Below, piece by piece: positions 9,945 to 21,665 of a stretch of 64,000 nt of DNA. The translations under genes and the position numbers were made by a program. The notes under the pieces were generated by a model. That model made no database searches. It was not told the origin of the DNA and saw nothing but the letters and a program-made list of their open reading frames with translations. Source of the stretch: Phorcus lineatus (Eukaryota > Mollusca > Gastropoda > Trochida > Trochidae); the NCBI GenBank assembly GCA_921293015.1, contig OV121098.1, positions 15,504,161 to 15,568,160 of the forward strand, given 5' to 3'. Every line of letters starts with the position of its first letter. Within the stretch, counting starts at the first letter, position 1.

Positions 9945-10529
9945 TCCAAAAAAAGGGATACATTTCAATAAAATAGTGTACAATATTAAGAAGATTCCAA
10001 ATTTAATAAATAAATAAATTTAATCATAATTCTTTTCCTATCAAAAGAACTAACGTTTGGCATCAACATTTTCCTCAAGTGAGACTACAGTTAATTTCAT
10101 TTGCATACAAACATGTATTTTGTAAGAATCCAATTAAAAATGGAAGAAATCTCTTGCAACTGATGTCAAATATGATACGAGGGTCTGTTGAACTGGTCTC
10201 CTTAATTAGAAATAGACATTTTAAGATGAATTATTGGATGACCTTGAAGAGAACCTGGATACAAAAAGACTGTAAACATACATGTGCAATGTAATTAAAT
10301 TAGATCTATTTTCTTACTCTTTAATGGTATTTCGCACACATCGATAACTAATTCGGCCCTGTCTGTTCTAAAACAAATGATATCTTTCAATTATGATTGA
10401 AGTATTTATTTGACGAAAACACTCTACTATGACATTTTGCCTTATAATGGTAGGTCCAAGAGGCGTGTTTATGTTCTACTAAAGTGGCCCCTCCTCATAA
10501 ATAATGGAAGTAAAAGCAATTATTTCTTT
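9945..10529 (+). repeat. Segmental duplication, copy B
   Basis: This is a direct copy of 6311-6911 with scattered substitutions and small deletions, for example the loss of a block near GAGGTCACCGAAATATC. The match ends at about 10529, after AATAATGGAAGTAAAA. Confidence 0.85.
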
Positions 10530-10764
10530 AAAAAATCGACTTTCATCATTACATCCAGACTTAATCATCGCTAAGGAATACTGCCCGAAGATCAAAGCCA
10601 AAAAAAACTTAAAACGCTTGTTTTATAACTCGAGAGAACATGTAAGCGTTAATGTTCTGGTGCTAGGAGAGACATATTGACCCAATGCAGAGCTACATGT
10701 TGGATGCCTACTTCAGTTTTCTTAACGCATTACAGAAGAAATGCTGTAGAGAATACCACAAAAT

Positions 10765-13225
10765 GATTTCATTATATTATTTTTCATTGTCCCAAATCAC
10801 ATTGTCCTTGTGTGGTGGCACGCTGACATAGAGATAAACAGTTCAATCTCAAAGTATAGCTACAGCATAGATTTTAACAGATTATCTCTCATGGACATTG
10901 CATAGGTAACATATTGGGAAAGCTTAAGAATGCTAGTATTCACATCAGAAGAAAGAATTTGTTTGAAAGCTATGATTGGAGGCTTAGAAAAGTAACTATC
11001 TGGGATATACTGTTTACGCAAATCTTCGAGTGGTTGACAAACAAACAAAAAGTGTATTTCGTTTTCAATACCATTTTTACATAACGGGCATATTCTTTTG
11101 CTTCTATAGATCGACCTTTGTCTTCCTTCATTGACCATTAAGTTTGACAATCCTAACCTGAAGCGAATTAATGAACGCCTTAGCTTCTTAGATGTTAATT
11201 GCAGTAAGTATTTTTCCGGTTGGAGTTTTAAAAATTCGATATGAATCGTATCTTGAACTATTATGTAATGTCGACTGCCAATCTTGGTTAAACATACCAA
11301 TAGTTGTTTCACGAAAACGATACAGGAAAGGCGTTATATTGCCGACTGTCTGACTAAGCCATACAAAGCCATAACCATGAGAAAATAAAAGATTGCGTAT
11401 ATGAGATGCCCATGTTGTTTTACCAAGATCATCCAAGTGAACAAGCATATTATATGCTTTTTTCGGTAATCTATTTTCTTGCATACATATAATTTTTATC
11501 CAAAACTTCAAACATCTAATATGAGCATCAACATATAAAGGATATCTCCCGCATTCTCCATATACCATACATGTTGGGGTCGACTGACCAACACAAAGGA
11601 ACTTTTTACAAGCCAATAGATGAACCTTCTCAATGCAATCAAAACGTTGGAATCCCCATATTTCTGAACTATAAAGTAAAATTGGTTTAATTTGAGAATC
11701 AAAAAGTTTGAAGTATATCTTTGGTGTCAAAACACCAAAATTATGCATAATTGACAACAAACTGATTAAAGCTTTCTTACCCTTTAACGCTAAATCATCA
11801 AGCGACTTTTTCAAATTGACTGTTGTATTGAACATAAATCCCAAATACGTATATTGATTTCTTACAATCACGGGCTGATTATCATAAAACCACCTTTCTT
11901 TTATTGATATCGGTCCCCCTTTTCTAAAAACCACAATGTTTGTTTTATCCATATTTACTGATAGATTATAAGTTTTAGAGTAACATTCTAAAATATTTAA
12001 CTGGTTTTGTAGCCCAACTACTGATTCTGAAATAAGGACAACATCATCAGCAAATAAAAGTATAAACATTTCTAACAGATCTGGAAACATTTGAACACCA
12101 TGTTTTCCGTTTGCGGTAATATTGTGATATAGATCATTAATAAAGAAGGAAAAAAGAATAGGACTAAGAACACAACCTTGTCGTAAGCCTATTGGGCAAT
12201 CAAAGAAATCAGTCACATTATTGTCACAACGTACACAAGCTTTAACATTTTCATACATTGCTTTCAGTAACCTATACATCTTTCCCTTCAGACCAGCATT
12301 GTTAATACAGAACCATAGTTTTGAACGATCAACGGAATCAAACGCCTTCTGAAAATCAACAAATGCAACATATAGTTTACGCTTACGTCGAGATAAAGTT
12401 TTTTGTATTAGTGCAAACAGTGAAAATATATGGTCTGTTGTTGAATATTGTTTTCTAAAACCAGCTTGCGATTCCGGGATAATATCATTCATGTTTGACC
12501 ACTTAGAAAGTCTGTCATTAAGGATGGTGTTAAAAACTTTACCCAAGATACTCATAAGCGAAATACCTCTATAATTATCAGGGTTTGAACGATCTCCTTT
12601 CTTATGCAGAGGAATAATCACTGACATTGCCCAGTTTTGTGGGAAAATACCTTTTCCTAAAAGCGTGTTGAAACACTTATTCAAGAATGGCATTATGATA
12701 TGGTGTGAAGTTTTCAACATTTCAACAACTATTTGGTCTAAACCAGATGACTTTCCGTTTTTCAAACGAAATATCGCTTCAGAAATTTCTTGATCAGTGA
12801 TAGAGGAATTAAGTAGAAGTGCTTCCGGGTCGGTAGCATCTTCCAGTATCATTGAATCATTTTCGACACTGTTGTCCATAAAGGAAAAACTTAACACTGA
12901 TTCGTTCTTAAAGACCTTTTTAAAGTGGGTAAGCCATGTCATTTCGGCAATGCTATTGCTTTTGGGTGGTTTATTCTTAAATTTTCGTATATGTTTCCAA
13001 AATTTCTTTGGTGAATTACTTACACTGCATAATATCAAATATGATTCAACGTTTTCGATTTTGAGTTCGTCATTGAAATTTAACACGATAAACGTTATAT
13101 CGTTAACATTATGCGTTAACTTTATTGTATTAAGAAAATTTAGAAACGCAGAAAACGTAAGGGAGGCTTGTAAGGTTTGAACACAATTTAATGAGATTAT
13201 TGAAGCTTGCCATACTGTTTTTTAT
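10765..13225 (-). mobile_element. LINE (non-LTR retrotransposon), 5'-truncated, - strand
   Basis: The element includes a reverse-transcriptase ORF, a C-terminal zinc-finger-like tail in another frame, and about 90 bp of 3' untranslated sequence below 10860. The open frame can be followed upstream to about 13222, but no endonuclease motifs are seen, so the 5' part is missing or unrecognisable. The 21-bp minisatellite at 13318 begins just beyond its 5' end. I cannot assign a clade from the sequence alone. Confidence 0.85.
10860..13086 (-). pseudogene. LINE ORF2: reverse transcriptase with one frameshift
   Basis: This is the reverse transcriptase of a non-LTR element, which would copy the LINE RNA at a nicked target. 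A 632-residue frame (13086 to 11188) holds KNGKSSGLDQ, HKKGDRSNPDNYRGISLMS, AGFRKQYSTTDH, the first catalytic box FVDFQKAFDSVD (around residue 242), LRQGCVLSPILF (around 300) and the catalytic FADDVVLIS (around 345). All the core residues are present. Near 11225 the frame must shift by one base to continue into 11224-10860, which encodes RFRLGLSNL and the C-terminal finger CPLCKNGIENEIHFLFVC. The GTG at 13086 is not a proven start, and the endonuclease domain is absent. The high similarity of the relics elsewhere in the window shows that this family was active here. Confidence 0.9.
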
Positions 13226-13317
13226 TCTATCTATACATTGTTTCTATTACTGTTATCAATATAGTTTCTAGTAAATTTCAATTCTCTCGATTTGTGTTCT
13301 TCATTGCTTACCATGAA

Positions 13318-14040
13318 AATGTTTCAGTTGTTGTCTGGTGTGTTTCAGTTGCTGTCTGGTGTGTTTCAGTTGTTGTCTGATGTGTTTCAGTTGTTGTCCG
13401 ATGTGACAAAGTTGTTGTCTGGTGTGTTTCAGTTGTTGTCTGATGTGTTTCAGTTGTTGTCCGATGTGACAAAGTTGTTGTCTGGTGTGTTTCAGTTGTT
13501 GTCTGATGTGACAAAGTTGTTGTCTGGTGTGTTTCAGTTGTTTTCTGATGTGTCTCAGTTGTTGTCTGATGTGTTTCAGTTGTTGTCTGGTGTGTCTCAG
13601 TTGTTGTCTGGTGTGTCTCAGTTGTTGTCCGATGCGACGAAGTTGTTGTCTGGTGTGTTTCAGTTGTTGTCTGATGTGACAAAGTTGTTGTCTGGTGTGT
13701 TTCAGTTGTTTTCTGATGTGTCTTAGTTGTTGTCTGATGTGTTTCAGTTGTTGTCTGATGTGTCTCAGTTGTTGTCTCGTGTGTCTCAGTTGTTGTCTGG
13801 TGTGTCTCAGTTGTTGTCTGGTGTGTCTCAGTTGTTGTCTGGTGTGTCTCAGATGTTGTCTGGTGTGTCTCAGTTGTTGTCTGATGTGTTTCAGTTGTTG
13901 TCTGATGTGTCTCAGTTGTTGTCTCGTGTGTTTCAGTTGTTGTCAGGTGTGTTTCAGTTGTTTTCTGTTGTGTTTCAGTTGTTGTCTGATGTGTTCAGTT
14001 GTTGTCTGATGTTTGTCACAGTTGTTGTCTGATGTTTGTC
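13318..14040. repeat. Minisatellite, 21-bp unit, about 34 copies
   Basis: The units are variants of GTTTCAGTTGTTGTCTGATG, with GTGACAAAG and GTGTCTCAG types mixed in. Because 21 is a multiple of 3, both strands stay open for long stretches (FQLLSGV on +, TETHQTT on -). Three frames are open, there is no splice or start context, and units vary freely at all codon positions, so I call this non-coding. Confidence 0.9.
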
Positions 14041-14575
14041 AGAAATGCGTTGTGTTTATACAGAAATAGTATGTCGTGGTAACATTAAAACGATAATAAA
14101 TGTCGAGGGTATTCCAAAAATGCCGACAATGAGCCTTATCGTCATAGATGATTTGAAATGTTAAACGTCTCTGTAAAAGATTAATTTTCCTCCTTCCGAT
14201 GACATCCTTGGTGCTATGGATAAGGATGGAGTAGCCCGATGTTGAACACAATCCTAATCTATCTTCAAACAAGAATGCCTAAATAAGTAAACAGTGCAAA
14301 TATTAAAATCGTCCTCATGCAATATTTTAATTAAATTCACATATATATGATTGCTATATTTTTCTGGTGTTTGCATTTCATTTCATCTAAAATCCGTTCA
14401 TTATCATTACGTTACCCATTAACCAGTATTATAACCTATGCATATGATTTCAATCCTTTAGCTCAGGACATAGATATGTTCGTAGATATAAAGCAGTTTT
14501 ATCATACTCCAAGGTTATAACAAGAAGTGAATAGTTGTACTTAACTACGTTACGCAAATTCATGTACCGTTCATG
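14041..14575. other. AT-rich stretch, nothing assigned
   Basis: Between the minisatellite and the SINE I see no supported feature. Confidence 0.3.
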
Positions 14576-14913
14576 TGGAGCACAGTGGTGTAATGGTTAG
14601 AGTACTGGCCCTTCACGCCGACGAGTCGGGTTCGAATCCCGGTGGAGACACCAAAAATTTGTGACCTGGGTCCAAAACTGTGTTGTGTCCTTGGGCAAGG
14701 CACTTCATCCACATTGCACTCAGTCCAACAAGCTGTTAAAATGGGTACCTGAATAAAGGGTTGTACGGACCTAGACGGTCGCGCTTAGCGCTTAGTAGCA
14801 GCTTCGAAAGTACACTTCCCTCAGGGTAATGATGTAGGTAGCGCTTTGAGCATGTCTTAGGACGTGGAAAGGGCGCCATATAGATATCCAAATTATTATT
14901 ATATTATTATTAT
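14576..14913 (+). mobile_element. tRNA-derived SINE with (ATT)n tail
   Basis: The head is tRNA-like, with an A-box-like GTGGTGTAATGG (14585-14596) and a perfect B box GGTTCGAATCC (14629-14639), so an internal RNA polymerase III promoter is present. The body has a CCTTGGGCAAGGCACTTCA block, the kind of central domain shared by many animal SINEs. The 3' end reads GGGCGCCATATAGATATCC and then an ATT-repeat tail. A tail fragment of a similar SINE is at 18755-18835. The length of about 340 bp is usual for such elements. Confidence 0.85.
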
Positions 14914-17330
14914 GTACTGCAGCGTTTTCAAGACCTTTTATAAATGAGATTTTATTTCCGCTTTCAACGTTATATCCATGGTTTTGCAACCTAGATGCAT
15001 CCTACAAAATAATGTCCTAATAATGTTATTGAACTTAATGTATACACAACTTTTTATAGTAAATACTTTTTATGAGTTTCTTTTTATGAGATAATACACA
15101 TGATGTATTTTCTAAAATACATCGTATAATCTTATTTTTGTGATAATAGAATTCTGTGGAATAAAATATCTAATATTTTTTAAGCTATCCGACTTTTTTG
15201 ACATTTTAGGTAAAGAATGCTGGAATTTATAAAAGAAGTTAAACAATTAATCTTTGATTATGTAAACCTTTTATTTTTTCATGATGTGATAATAAATATT
15301 TAAGATTATGCATTATGAATTATAACGGCACTGAACTTACAGAATGATATTGCGAAATGCAACCGCTGGTAAATATTATAGCTCAAATCAAAGACACGAA
15401 GAAGGTACTATCTAAGACTTTCCCTTCGGATAGTGTCCATTTACTAACTTTTATGTGTAATATATTAAATGAGCTTATGTATGATACTATTCGAAAATCA
15501 CATGTATGCTTTTGTGCCTTGATAAAGAAAGATGAAACCCCTATAAAAGTCGTAATGATTTCTACAAAAATGTTTTATCATATACATTTTGTAGCTTGGT
15601 AACTGGTATGAAAGATCCTTTTAAATACAGTCAAAGACAAAGTATGTATTTCGAAAACTCCTTTGCTTCATTTTCCTTTAAATAGATATAAGAAATGGTT
15701 TATATTTGAATTGGAATAACGCAAAGTGCCCGATTCAGTTAAGATTTAAATGTAAAAAGAAAAAAATGAAAAATCCTTTATTTTGGCATATTCCATCATG
15801 GTTTTACAGAGAAGTGCTCGCACTACATGATAGGTACGATGTTTTGTGTAGATATACATATCCGTTGAATTTTTCCAGCATACTTGAAACAAACACAATT
15901 GGAATTAAATGCACTTAATTTGATAAAGAACTTTAAAAGAAGCTGAATAATCTTGTGTAATATATATATATGTAGATTTTTGATAAAAATCCAAAGTAAT
16001 GTACGTCAAACTAGATAAACTCTTACATTATGCTCAGCCTTCACAGCAAAGGTCATCATTGTGTGTTGAGTTTTGGCTGTCAACGTTATTTTTATGTTGT
16101 CAACGAGATTTAGATGTCACTGTAAACTCGTCTATTGTGTTATAGGGTACGGAATCATAATTAGAAAATAAACTTTAAATTGTAGTTCGTTTTAAACTGA
16201 ATTAATTAATAGCGTAACATCATAATTGGGTTAGAACATGAAATTTGTATGAAATTTCAATTCTTGACCTAAGAAGCATTAAATGTGGTCAGGATTTACA
16301 GCATCAAATTCATAATCACCTTCAGAGCAAGACCCTGACCATAATTCTAAAAGAATGTGTTAAGATTGTTCATTATCCTAGTCCTGATGATAAACCTTAT
16401 GTTTAAATTTATGTCATGTTAATTTACATTGGCAGATAAGTTTGCCCTTGCATTTACTTTTGCTATTTCTTATGTCAATGGTGTTAATTTCTCTGTATAA
16501 GAATGATGAGTATAGTTAACGATGGGTGAACCGACAGACGGGTTCAGAGTTGAAAGAGGTACTTAGACCGTTCTGCTTTGTCAGCGATATTTAGTCTGCA
16601 TCAGTCGAAACCATTGATATTTTAAGCACTTCTGGAACCCTTCCAGTTTGCCTCGAAGATCAATACAAAGATTAGACAATAAGATATATTTTATAGTATT
16701 TCCTCAATAGAAATACGACAGAAAAGTAATGACAGCTAGTTTAATTTGTGGTCCTTTCTGAAAGGTTGCGACAGTCAACCACCATTCGGTTTTCATTAAA
16801 GATGAATCGTTATTATTATAATTATTTTATCATTATCATTATCATCATCTACATCTACAGAAGTAAGTGTATGACCAAAGAATTAAACTTTAATCATTTA
16901 AAGAATATTATAAAGTTTCACTATGATGTTGGAAAATATATATTTGGTGAAGATAATGAATTTTTTTTGAAGAAGTGGACTGGCTGCTTCTCTACTTAAC
17001 CCTTTCTATTATCTCCCCTATCTTTCCACTTTTTCTCTGTCCTCTTTATTTTTATCTCTGTCTCCTCAATTCTTTCTTTCTTTTATATTAGGTGATAAGT
17101 TTACATACGATGTACATTAAATTACTAAAAACAACAGTACACTCTTCACTACGTAGAGTCGAAGTCAATGTAAAATCGTGGTAAGTTCTGTGTAATAAAA
17201 AAAATCATTATCATCATCATCATTATCATTATCTATAACATCATCATCATCATCAAGGTATTATGTCTTTCAGCTATCTTATCTAATACGGCTTATCATT
17301 CAAGAACTGCTTTGTGTTAACCATGAAATC
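14914..17330. other. AT-rich stretch with simple repeats only
   Basis: Open frames at 15357-15602 and 15706-15918 match nothing I know. Imperfect ATT/ATC runs occur at about 16813-16860 and 17203-17262. The MITE at 17331 ends the stretch. Confidence 0.3.
17203..17262. repeat. (ATC/ATT)n microsatellite
   Basis: Runs of ATCATTATC and ATCATCATC are interrupted once by CTATAAC. Confidence 0.85.
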
Positions 17331-17551
17331 ATCCTGCTTCATCAGCGTAATTGAATCCGCTTAAGTTAAGTTCAAAAGAGTAGCTTCAAGCTCCTTGGAT
17401 AACGACATTTCAATTGCTGAAATAATAACAGGTGAGCAAAGCCCCGAACAGCAAGCCGCGCCAGCCGTACGAGGGATTTGGCTCGAAAGAGATCAGGGTA
17501 TATGGAATGAGCTCGATCAGCGGATTCAATTACGCTGACGAAACAAGATGC
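17331..17551. mobile_element. MITE, copy 2 of the element at 5491-5789
   Basis: It shares the ends CATCCTGCTTCATCAGCG on the left and GAAACAAGATG on the right, and the inner blocks TTCAAAAGAGTAGCT and GAGATCAGGGTATATGGAA. It is about 80 bp shorter than copy 1, mostly through loss of the inner part of its left arm. It also carries a GC-rich centre (about 17431-17475) not found in copy 1. Confidence 0.8.
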
Positions 17552-17769
17552 AAGACATTGGGCCTTTCAACTGTCTTATCTAATAAAGCTTCTCATTCAA
17601 GTTTGACTGTAGGAATGGTTTGTCTTAACCATGACATAACTTGACGTTATACATTTTGCTATGATAATGAAACAAAAAAGTCTATGCTCGAACAGCAGCC
17701 AGGGTGGATAATATCATTTATTACTCGACCGTGTAAGATACTGCAGTGTAATATTTATACGGCGATATT

Positions 17770-18071
17770 AAACTAGTGTAATACCGCTGCACGTATGACG
17801 TCATAATATTGTGTGGTTGTGACGTCACAATGACAGCACCGCCGTCAAAATGGCGGCCAAGTCGCGGAAATGTTTCGTTCAGTACACTTTCGACAATCAT
17901 GCTTGATTACTAGGGTCAAGTAATAAACAGAATACTAAACTTCCTTCAAATTAATACTATTTTTTATTAAACTCGTTAATGATTTGGTATCAAACTCGCT
18001 TTCGCTCGTTTTATACATAATCATTAACTCGTTTAATAAAAATAGTATTAAATAGAAGGTCGTTTAGTATC
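17770..18071. mobile_element. Fold-back element with two TGACGTCA sites upstream
   Basis: The inverted repeat runs from GAATACTAAAC (17930) to GTTTAGTATCC (ending 18072), with TTTATTAAACTCGTTAATGA mirrored by TCATTAACTCGTTTAATAAA. To its left, TGACGTCA palindromes lie at 17796-17803 and 17820-17827, followed by GTCAAAATGGCGGCC. The same order of parts recurs at 63560-63800. The TGACGTCA octamer is the classic CREB/ATF site; any function here is inference. Confidence 0.7.
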
Positions 18072-18754
18072 CTCTATATCCTAACCAAGCACCTGTAGTA
18101 GGTCACATAAAGTACAAGTACATATTGGTCTCCCCTCCAGGTCTTTGAAGCAGTACAATTGTTATATATTGGTCTTATCTATATGTTTGTGTTAGTAAAG
18201 AGAACATATTTAAGTCAGTCCCGTTTTATATAAACTACCACACTGCAATTATTTTATTGGTATATCATCAATATTTTAAAAAACGGTTTCGTAATCGTTT
18301 TGTATTTTCAAACATATTTTTTTTCTTTCAATCGCAAATCTTTCATTATTTATAGAAAAAACAATCATTTTGTCGAATTTTAAAATCGCTTGATTTGTGA
18401 AAATTCGAAATCCCAAAGCTTCAACAGTCAACGATTTAAACTCTTTTGGCTGTACTTATTCTGTAAAGAATACGTATTTTAACAGACTGACGAATTTCCA
18501 TGTCATAACAAGTTGGAATATAAATCATCCATCCAATCTGCGACCTTTCAGATTTGACATCAGCGTTAAATTATTCATAACAGCAATTGTCTGCACTTCT
18601 GACATCTCTAGCATATAACATTTGATAAAAGATTTATTGATACTATGTTCAAAAGCAACAGGGAAGGTGACTATGTTTGAGGTTTGGAATATTTTAATAT
18701 CTGCTGTAAAGTAGTTTCGTTTTTAAAAAAAATAACTATTAATGTATTAATATG

Positions 18755-18835
18755 CTTTGAGCATGCACGTTGTGTATGGATATAGCGCTTTATAAATTAT
18801 CATTATTATTATCATTATTGATATTAATATTATCA
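18755..18835 (+). mobile_element. SINE 3'-tail fragment
   Basis: GCTTTGAGCATG, GATATAGCGCTTTATAAAT and an ATT/ATC tail match the 3' end of the SINE at 14576-14913 (GCTTTGAGCATG, GGGCGCCATATAGATATCC, ATT tail). The head and body are missing. Confidence 0.65.
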
Positions 18836-19488
18836 TTAAAAACTGGATGTCATGAAGTTAATGTGAATTATGCATCCGTACATGTTTCGTAATATTCAAA
18901 TGGCGCATTTTAAAAGGCCAATAGCACTATTAATGAAAGATTTATTTCTTCAAATTTCCCCCGATAATCATATGTTCGTGCCATATATTGACTTTTGAGG
19001 TAAAATTATCTAATTACTGAACCCGACCATCTGAGAGAAGAAATAATCCAGTACAATAAAGTTATACACAAAACCATCGGCGGCCAGTTGTGTGTGAACA
19101 ACTTTTAACCATTCATGGTAGGATTTGAATACCTCTAGAGATTATTGTACATTGGTTTTAAAACTTCTTCCTTTTATTAAATCATATTTTCTTGAAATTA
19201 CAATCATAAATTTTTGTGAGAAAAATAAACATCTAAAAAATATTCCAAAAAAGTCTGATCGTGCTTCATTTTGAACATCATCAAAAATCCATGCCAAATG
19301 GTTTCTAGCGGGAAAAAGAATATGATATCAAAATAGGTGATAGCAACATTATATTTCTTCATCTCCCTAAGTTTTGGAAGAAAGATGAAAGAGCTTCAGT
19401 TGACACCTATTTACTTGATATTTTCACTAAATTTGCAAGTAATGCAACAACAAAAATTTCAACAGCTGTCGTGTCATTATCTCCCAAC
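18836..19488. other. AT-rich stretch, nothing assigned
   Basis: I see no gene or repeat that I can define here. Confidence 0.3.
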
Positions 19489-19858
19489 AACCTCTGTCTT
19501 AATACGAAGGTTTCTCAGTCTTCCGGCAATTTCCCCTGGTGGGACAATATTGCAACTTAAACTACCTGGCAATATTTCAGCCAATGAAAACACCGAATAA
19601 AAGAATAACATATTTGTTATCATAGAGGCCTTTGCAATGATACAGTCACTAAATGAGACGTATGTATTCTGTCAGACTCAAAGTGCAAGGTGCATATTCG
19701 AATAAAGTTTAGCTTTTGGAAAGCTTGCGGAAATAACTTACACGTTTTGAACAATAAATTTTGAGACGGCGTCGCTGATTGCACAACTAACTTTGATTGC
19801 ATCCAATCAGTTTTCCACATTTCTAGAGCGAGAAACCTTCGTATTAAGACAGAGGTTA
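19489..19858. mobile_element. MITE with 28-bp perfect terminal inverted repeats
   Basis: The left end begins AACCTCTGTCTTAATACG and continues AAGGTTTCTC. The right end is the exact reverse complement (GAGAAACCTTCGTATT, then AAGACAGAGGTT). The total is about 370 bp with no open frame of note. No target duplication is obvious. A diverged relative lies at 4480-4870. Confidence 0.8.
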
Positions 19859-20282
19859 GGAATTTATGACGGAGCTACCTCTGTTAGGAGAGAATTCTGT
19901 AGTGTATATGTTTACTTTAAAATATGTATACAGTAAAAAGTTTCATTTAATGTCGCTCAGGAGGCTCAAACCTTGAGCGGGTACCCACGTTAGCAAATTT
20001 CCATGGCTTTTTTAAGCAAGTGATTGATAAAACAAATTTTTAAAATTAGATTTGTAGCAAATTCCTCTAAATCTGAAATATTTACGATAGAGAAAGCAAA
20101 AAGAAAATAATGCTTTAAACGGATAGTATTTTACTTGAAAAGGTAGTCAACCCAAAGCCATATATACTCAGAAAATGTCATTTATCCTTTGGGTATTAAT
20201 TAAATGAATTAATTAATATATAAAATTGAATCGTATATTAGCAGCACTTAGAAGGCTTTATGACTTTCCATTTATAATTGTC
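19859..20282. other. AT-rich stretch, nothing assigned
   Basis: I see no gene or repeat between the two MITEs. Confidence 0.3.
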
Positions 20283-20736
20283 TTTAAAGAGCCACTCCGT
20301 GAGTTGTTGGAGTCATATATGCCAAACTTAATCAATGGTGTCATATGATCGCGAAGTATCGACTGTTACCAAAAATACACATTTTTAAGCTTGAAGGTAG
20401 AATGTCGCGATTATGGTCGAAATCCGGAAAGTGGCGTCAACTAGTCAAACGTAATTTTGGAGACTTCTCTAAAACAGCCAGGAGGGCAGTTAGGAGTTGA
20501 TAGGGTTTGTTAGGTCATATAACTAGTATCCATGTATATTGGACGTGATATCTACACCTCTGTGCATTTATAAGGCTATTTTTAGATTTTCATGGAAAAC
20601 CAGTATATTTGTCATATATGTATGTCTTTTCGACATGAAACGTTAAGATGTTTTGATTTTATATCACCACATATGGCATTTAGGTTCGTATCAAAGGTAA
20701 TAATATGTTATGAAAATCACGGAGTGGCTCTTTAAA
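20283..20736. mobile_element. MITE, AGAGCCACTCCGTGA family, copy 1
   Basis: The terminal inverted repeats are TTTAAAGAGCCACTCCGTGA on the left and TCACGGAGTGGCTCTTTAAA on the right. The total is 454 bp. It is non-coding. A second copy lies at 42505-42966 in reverse orientation, and an element with different ends but a related core is at 21965-22450. Confidence 0.9.
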
Positions 20737-21006
20737 CATAAACTAGATATCATAGCCTCACACACCAATTCCTACATTGTAATTTATTTTCAAAATATTT
20801 GATGACATTGATAAAAAAAATTATCTGCAAATAAAAAAGGTTATTATTATGTTTTGTAGATTTTGAGATATTTTAAAACTATTAATAAGGGTCAAAAACA
20901 TTAGATAGCTTTCATTATATTGTTCGTTGTCTATACCCTTTATATAGTCAAGAATACTGGAGACCAAATTCTTTTAAGAGGCCCCTTGCATTAACTTTAT
21001 CTCGAT

Positions 21007-21529
21007 TTGCTTGTTGTACTTAACTCATATTGGAAACAAATTTCAATTATCTTAATGTGCTTACATAATCTGACCAAGGCTAGACGCATTTTCTCACCAA
21101 TTCACTTATTGAAGAGGATAAAAGAAAAAAAAGCTTTTTGCGTAAACCACATTCCCTTTCGCGTTTTGTGGATAGTGCAGACTGGCACAAGCAGATCTCG
21201 TCTGTTGTATAAACAGTCACTGTTTTGTGTTGTACAGACTTTGAGCTTCCCCCTCAACCCCTCAACACCTCATCCACCTCCTCCCACCCCAAAATAAATC
21301 TATGATCATAATTAAATCAATAAGTGAACTACTTTTTGTTTCTGCATAAAACCACTTTTATGTAAAATTCATCATCCGTTGCTTTGAAGTTGTGTTGAGT
21401 GATATTTCTTTTATTGCACTAACAGAAAAATACTTAGTATATATTAGTCGATATATCCAATTTCATTTTGAAAATGTGCAATTGTGGTTAATTAATTACC
21501 AGACGAAAATAATCATTGGTTTGAACTCC
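21007..21529. other. AT-rich stretch, nothing assigned
   Basis: Two short + frames (21007-21297, 21392-21598) match nothing known and lack splice context. Confidence 0.25.
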
Positions 21530-21665
21530 AGTGTCATTTATCCAGCTCATAAGTTCAACCATGCTGAGAATCAATCGAAAGAACCATGTAGTGTATAGGA
21601 ATCTATTGATTCTGTTATGTAACCATAGACACTAGGTCGGGATCGGAAATGCTCTCCTAAGAGCA
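21530..21665. repeat. Dispersed repeat (ATAGACACTGGGTCG family), copy 1
   Basis: It shares TGTTATGTAACCATAGACAC and CGGAAATGC blocks with copies at 26520-26735, 33370-33515 and 35390-35650. The family has no coding capacity, and its true ends are not clear. Confidence 0.7.

Noticed and set aside
13292..14032. Long repeat-peptide frames (FQLLSGV on +, TETHQTT on -) that could be taken for a mucin-like gene
   Set aside because: The 21-bp period keeps several frames open on both strands. There is no splice or promoter context and no bias of changes toward third positions, so it is a minisatellite.
14576..14652. Functional tRNA gene
   Set aside because: The A and B boxes and T arm are good, but the sequence continues as a SINE body with a central domain and ATT tail, and the acceptor arm is not clearly paired.
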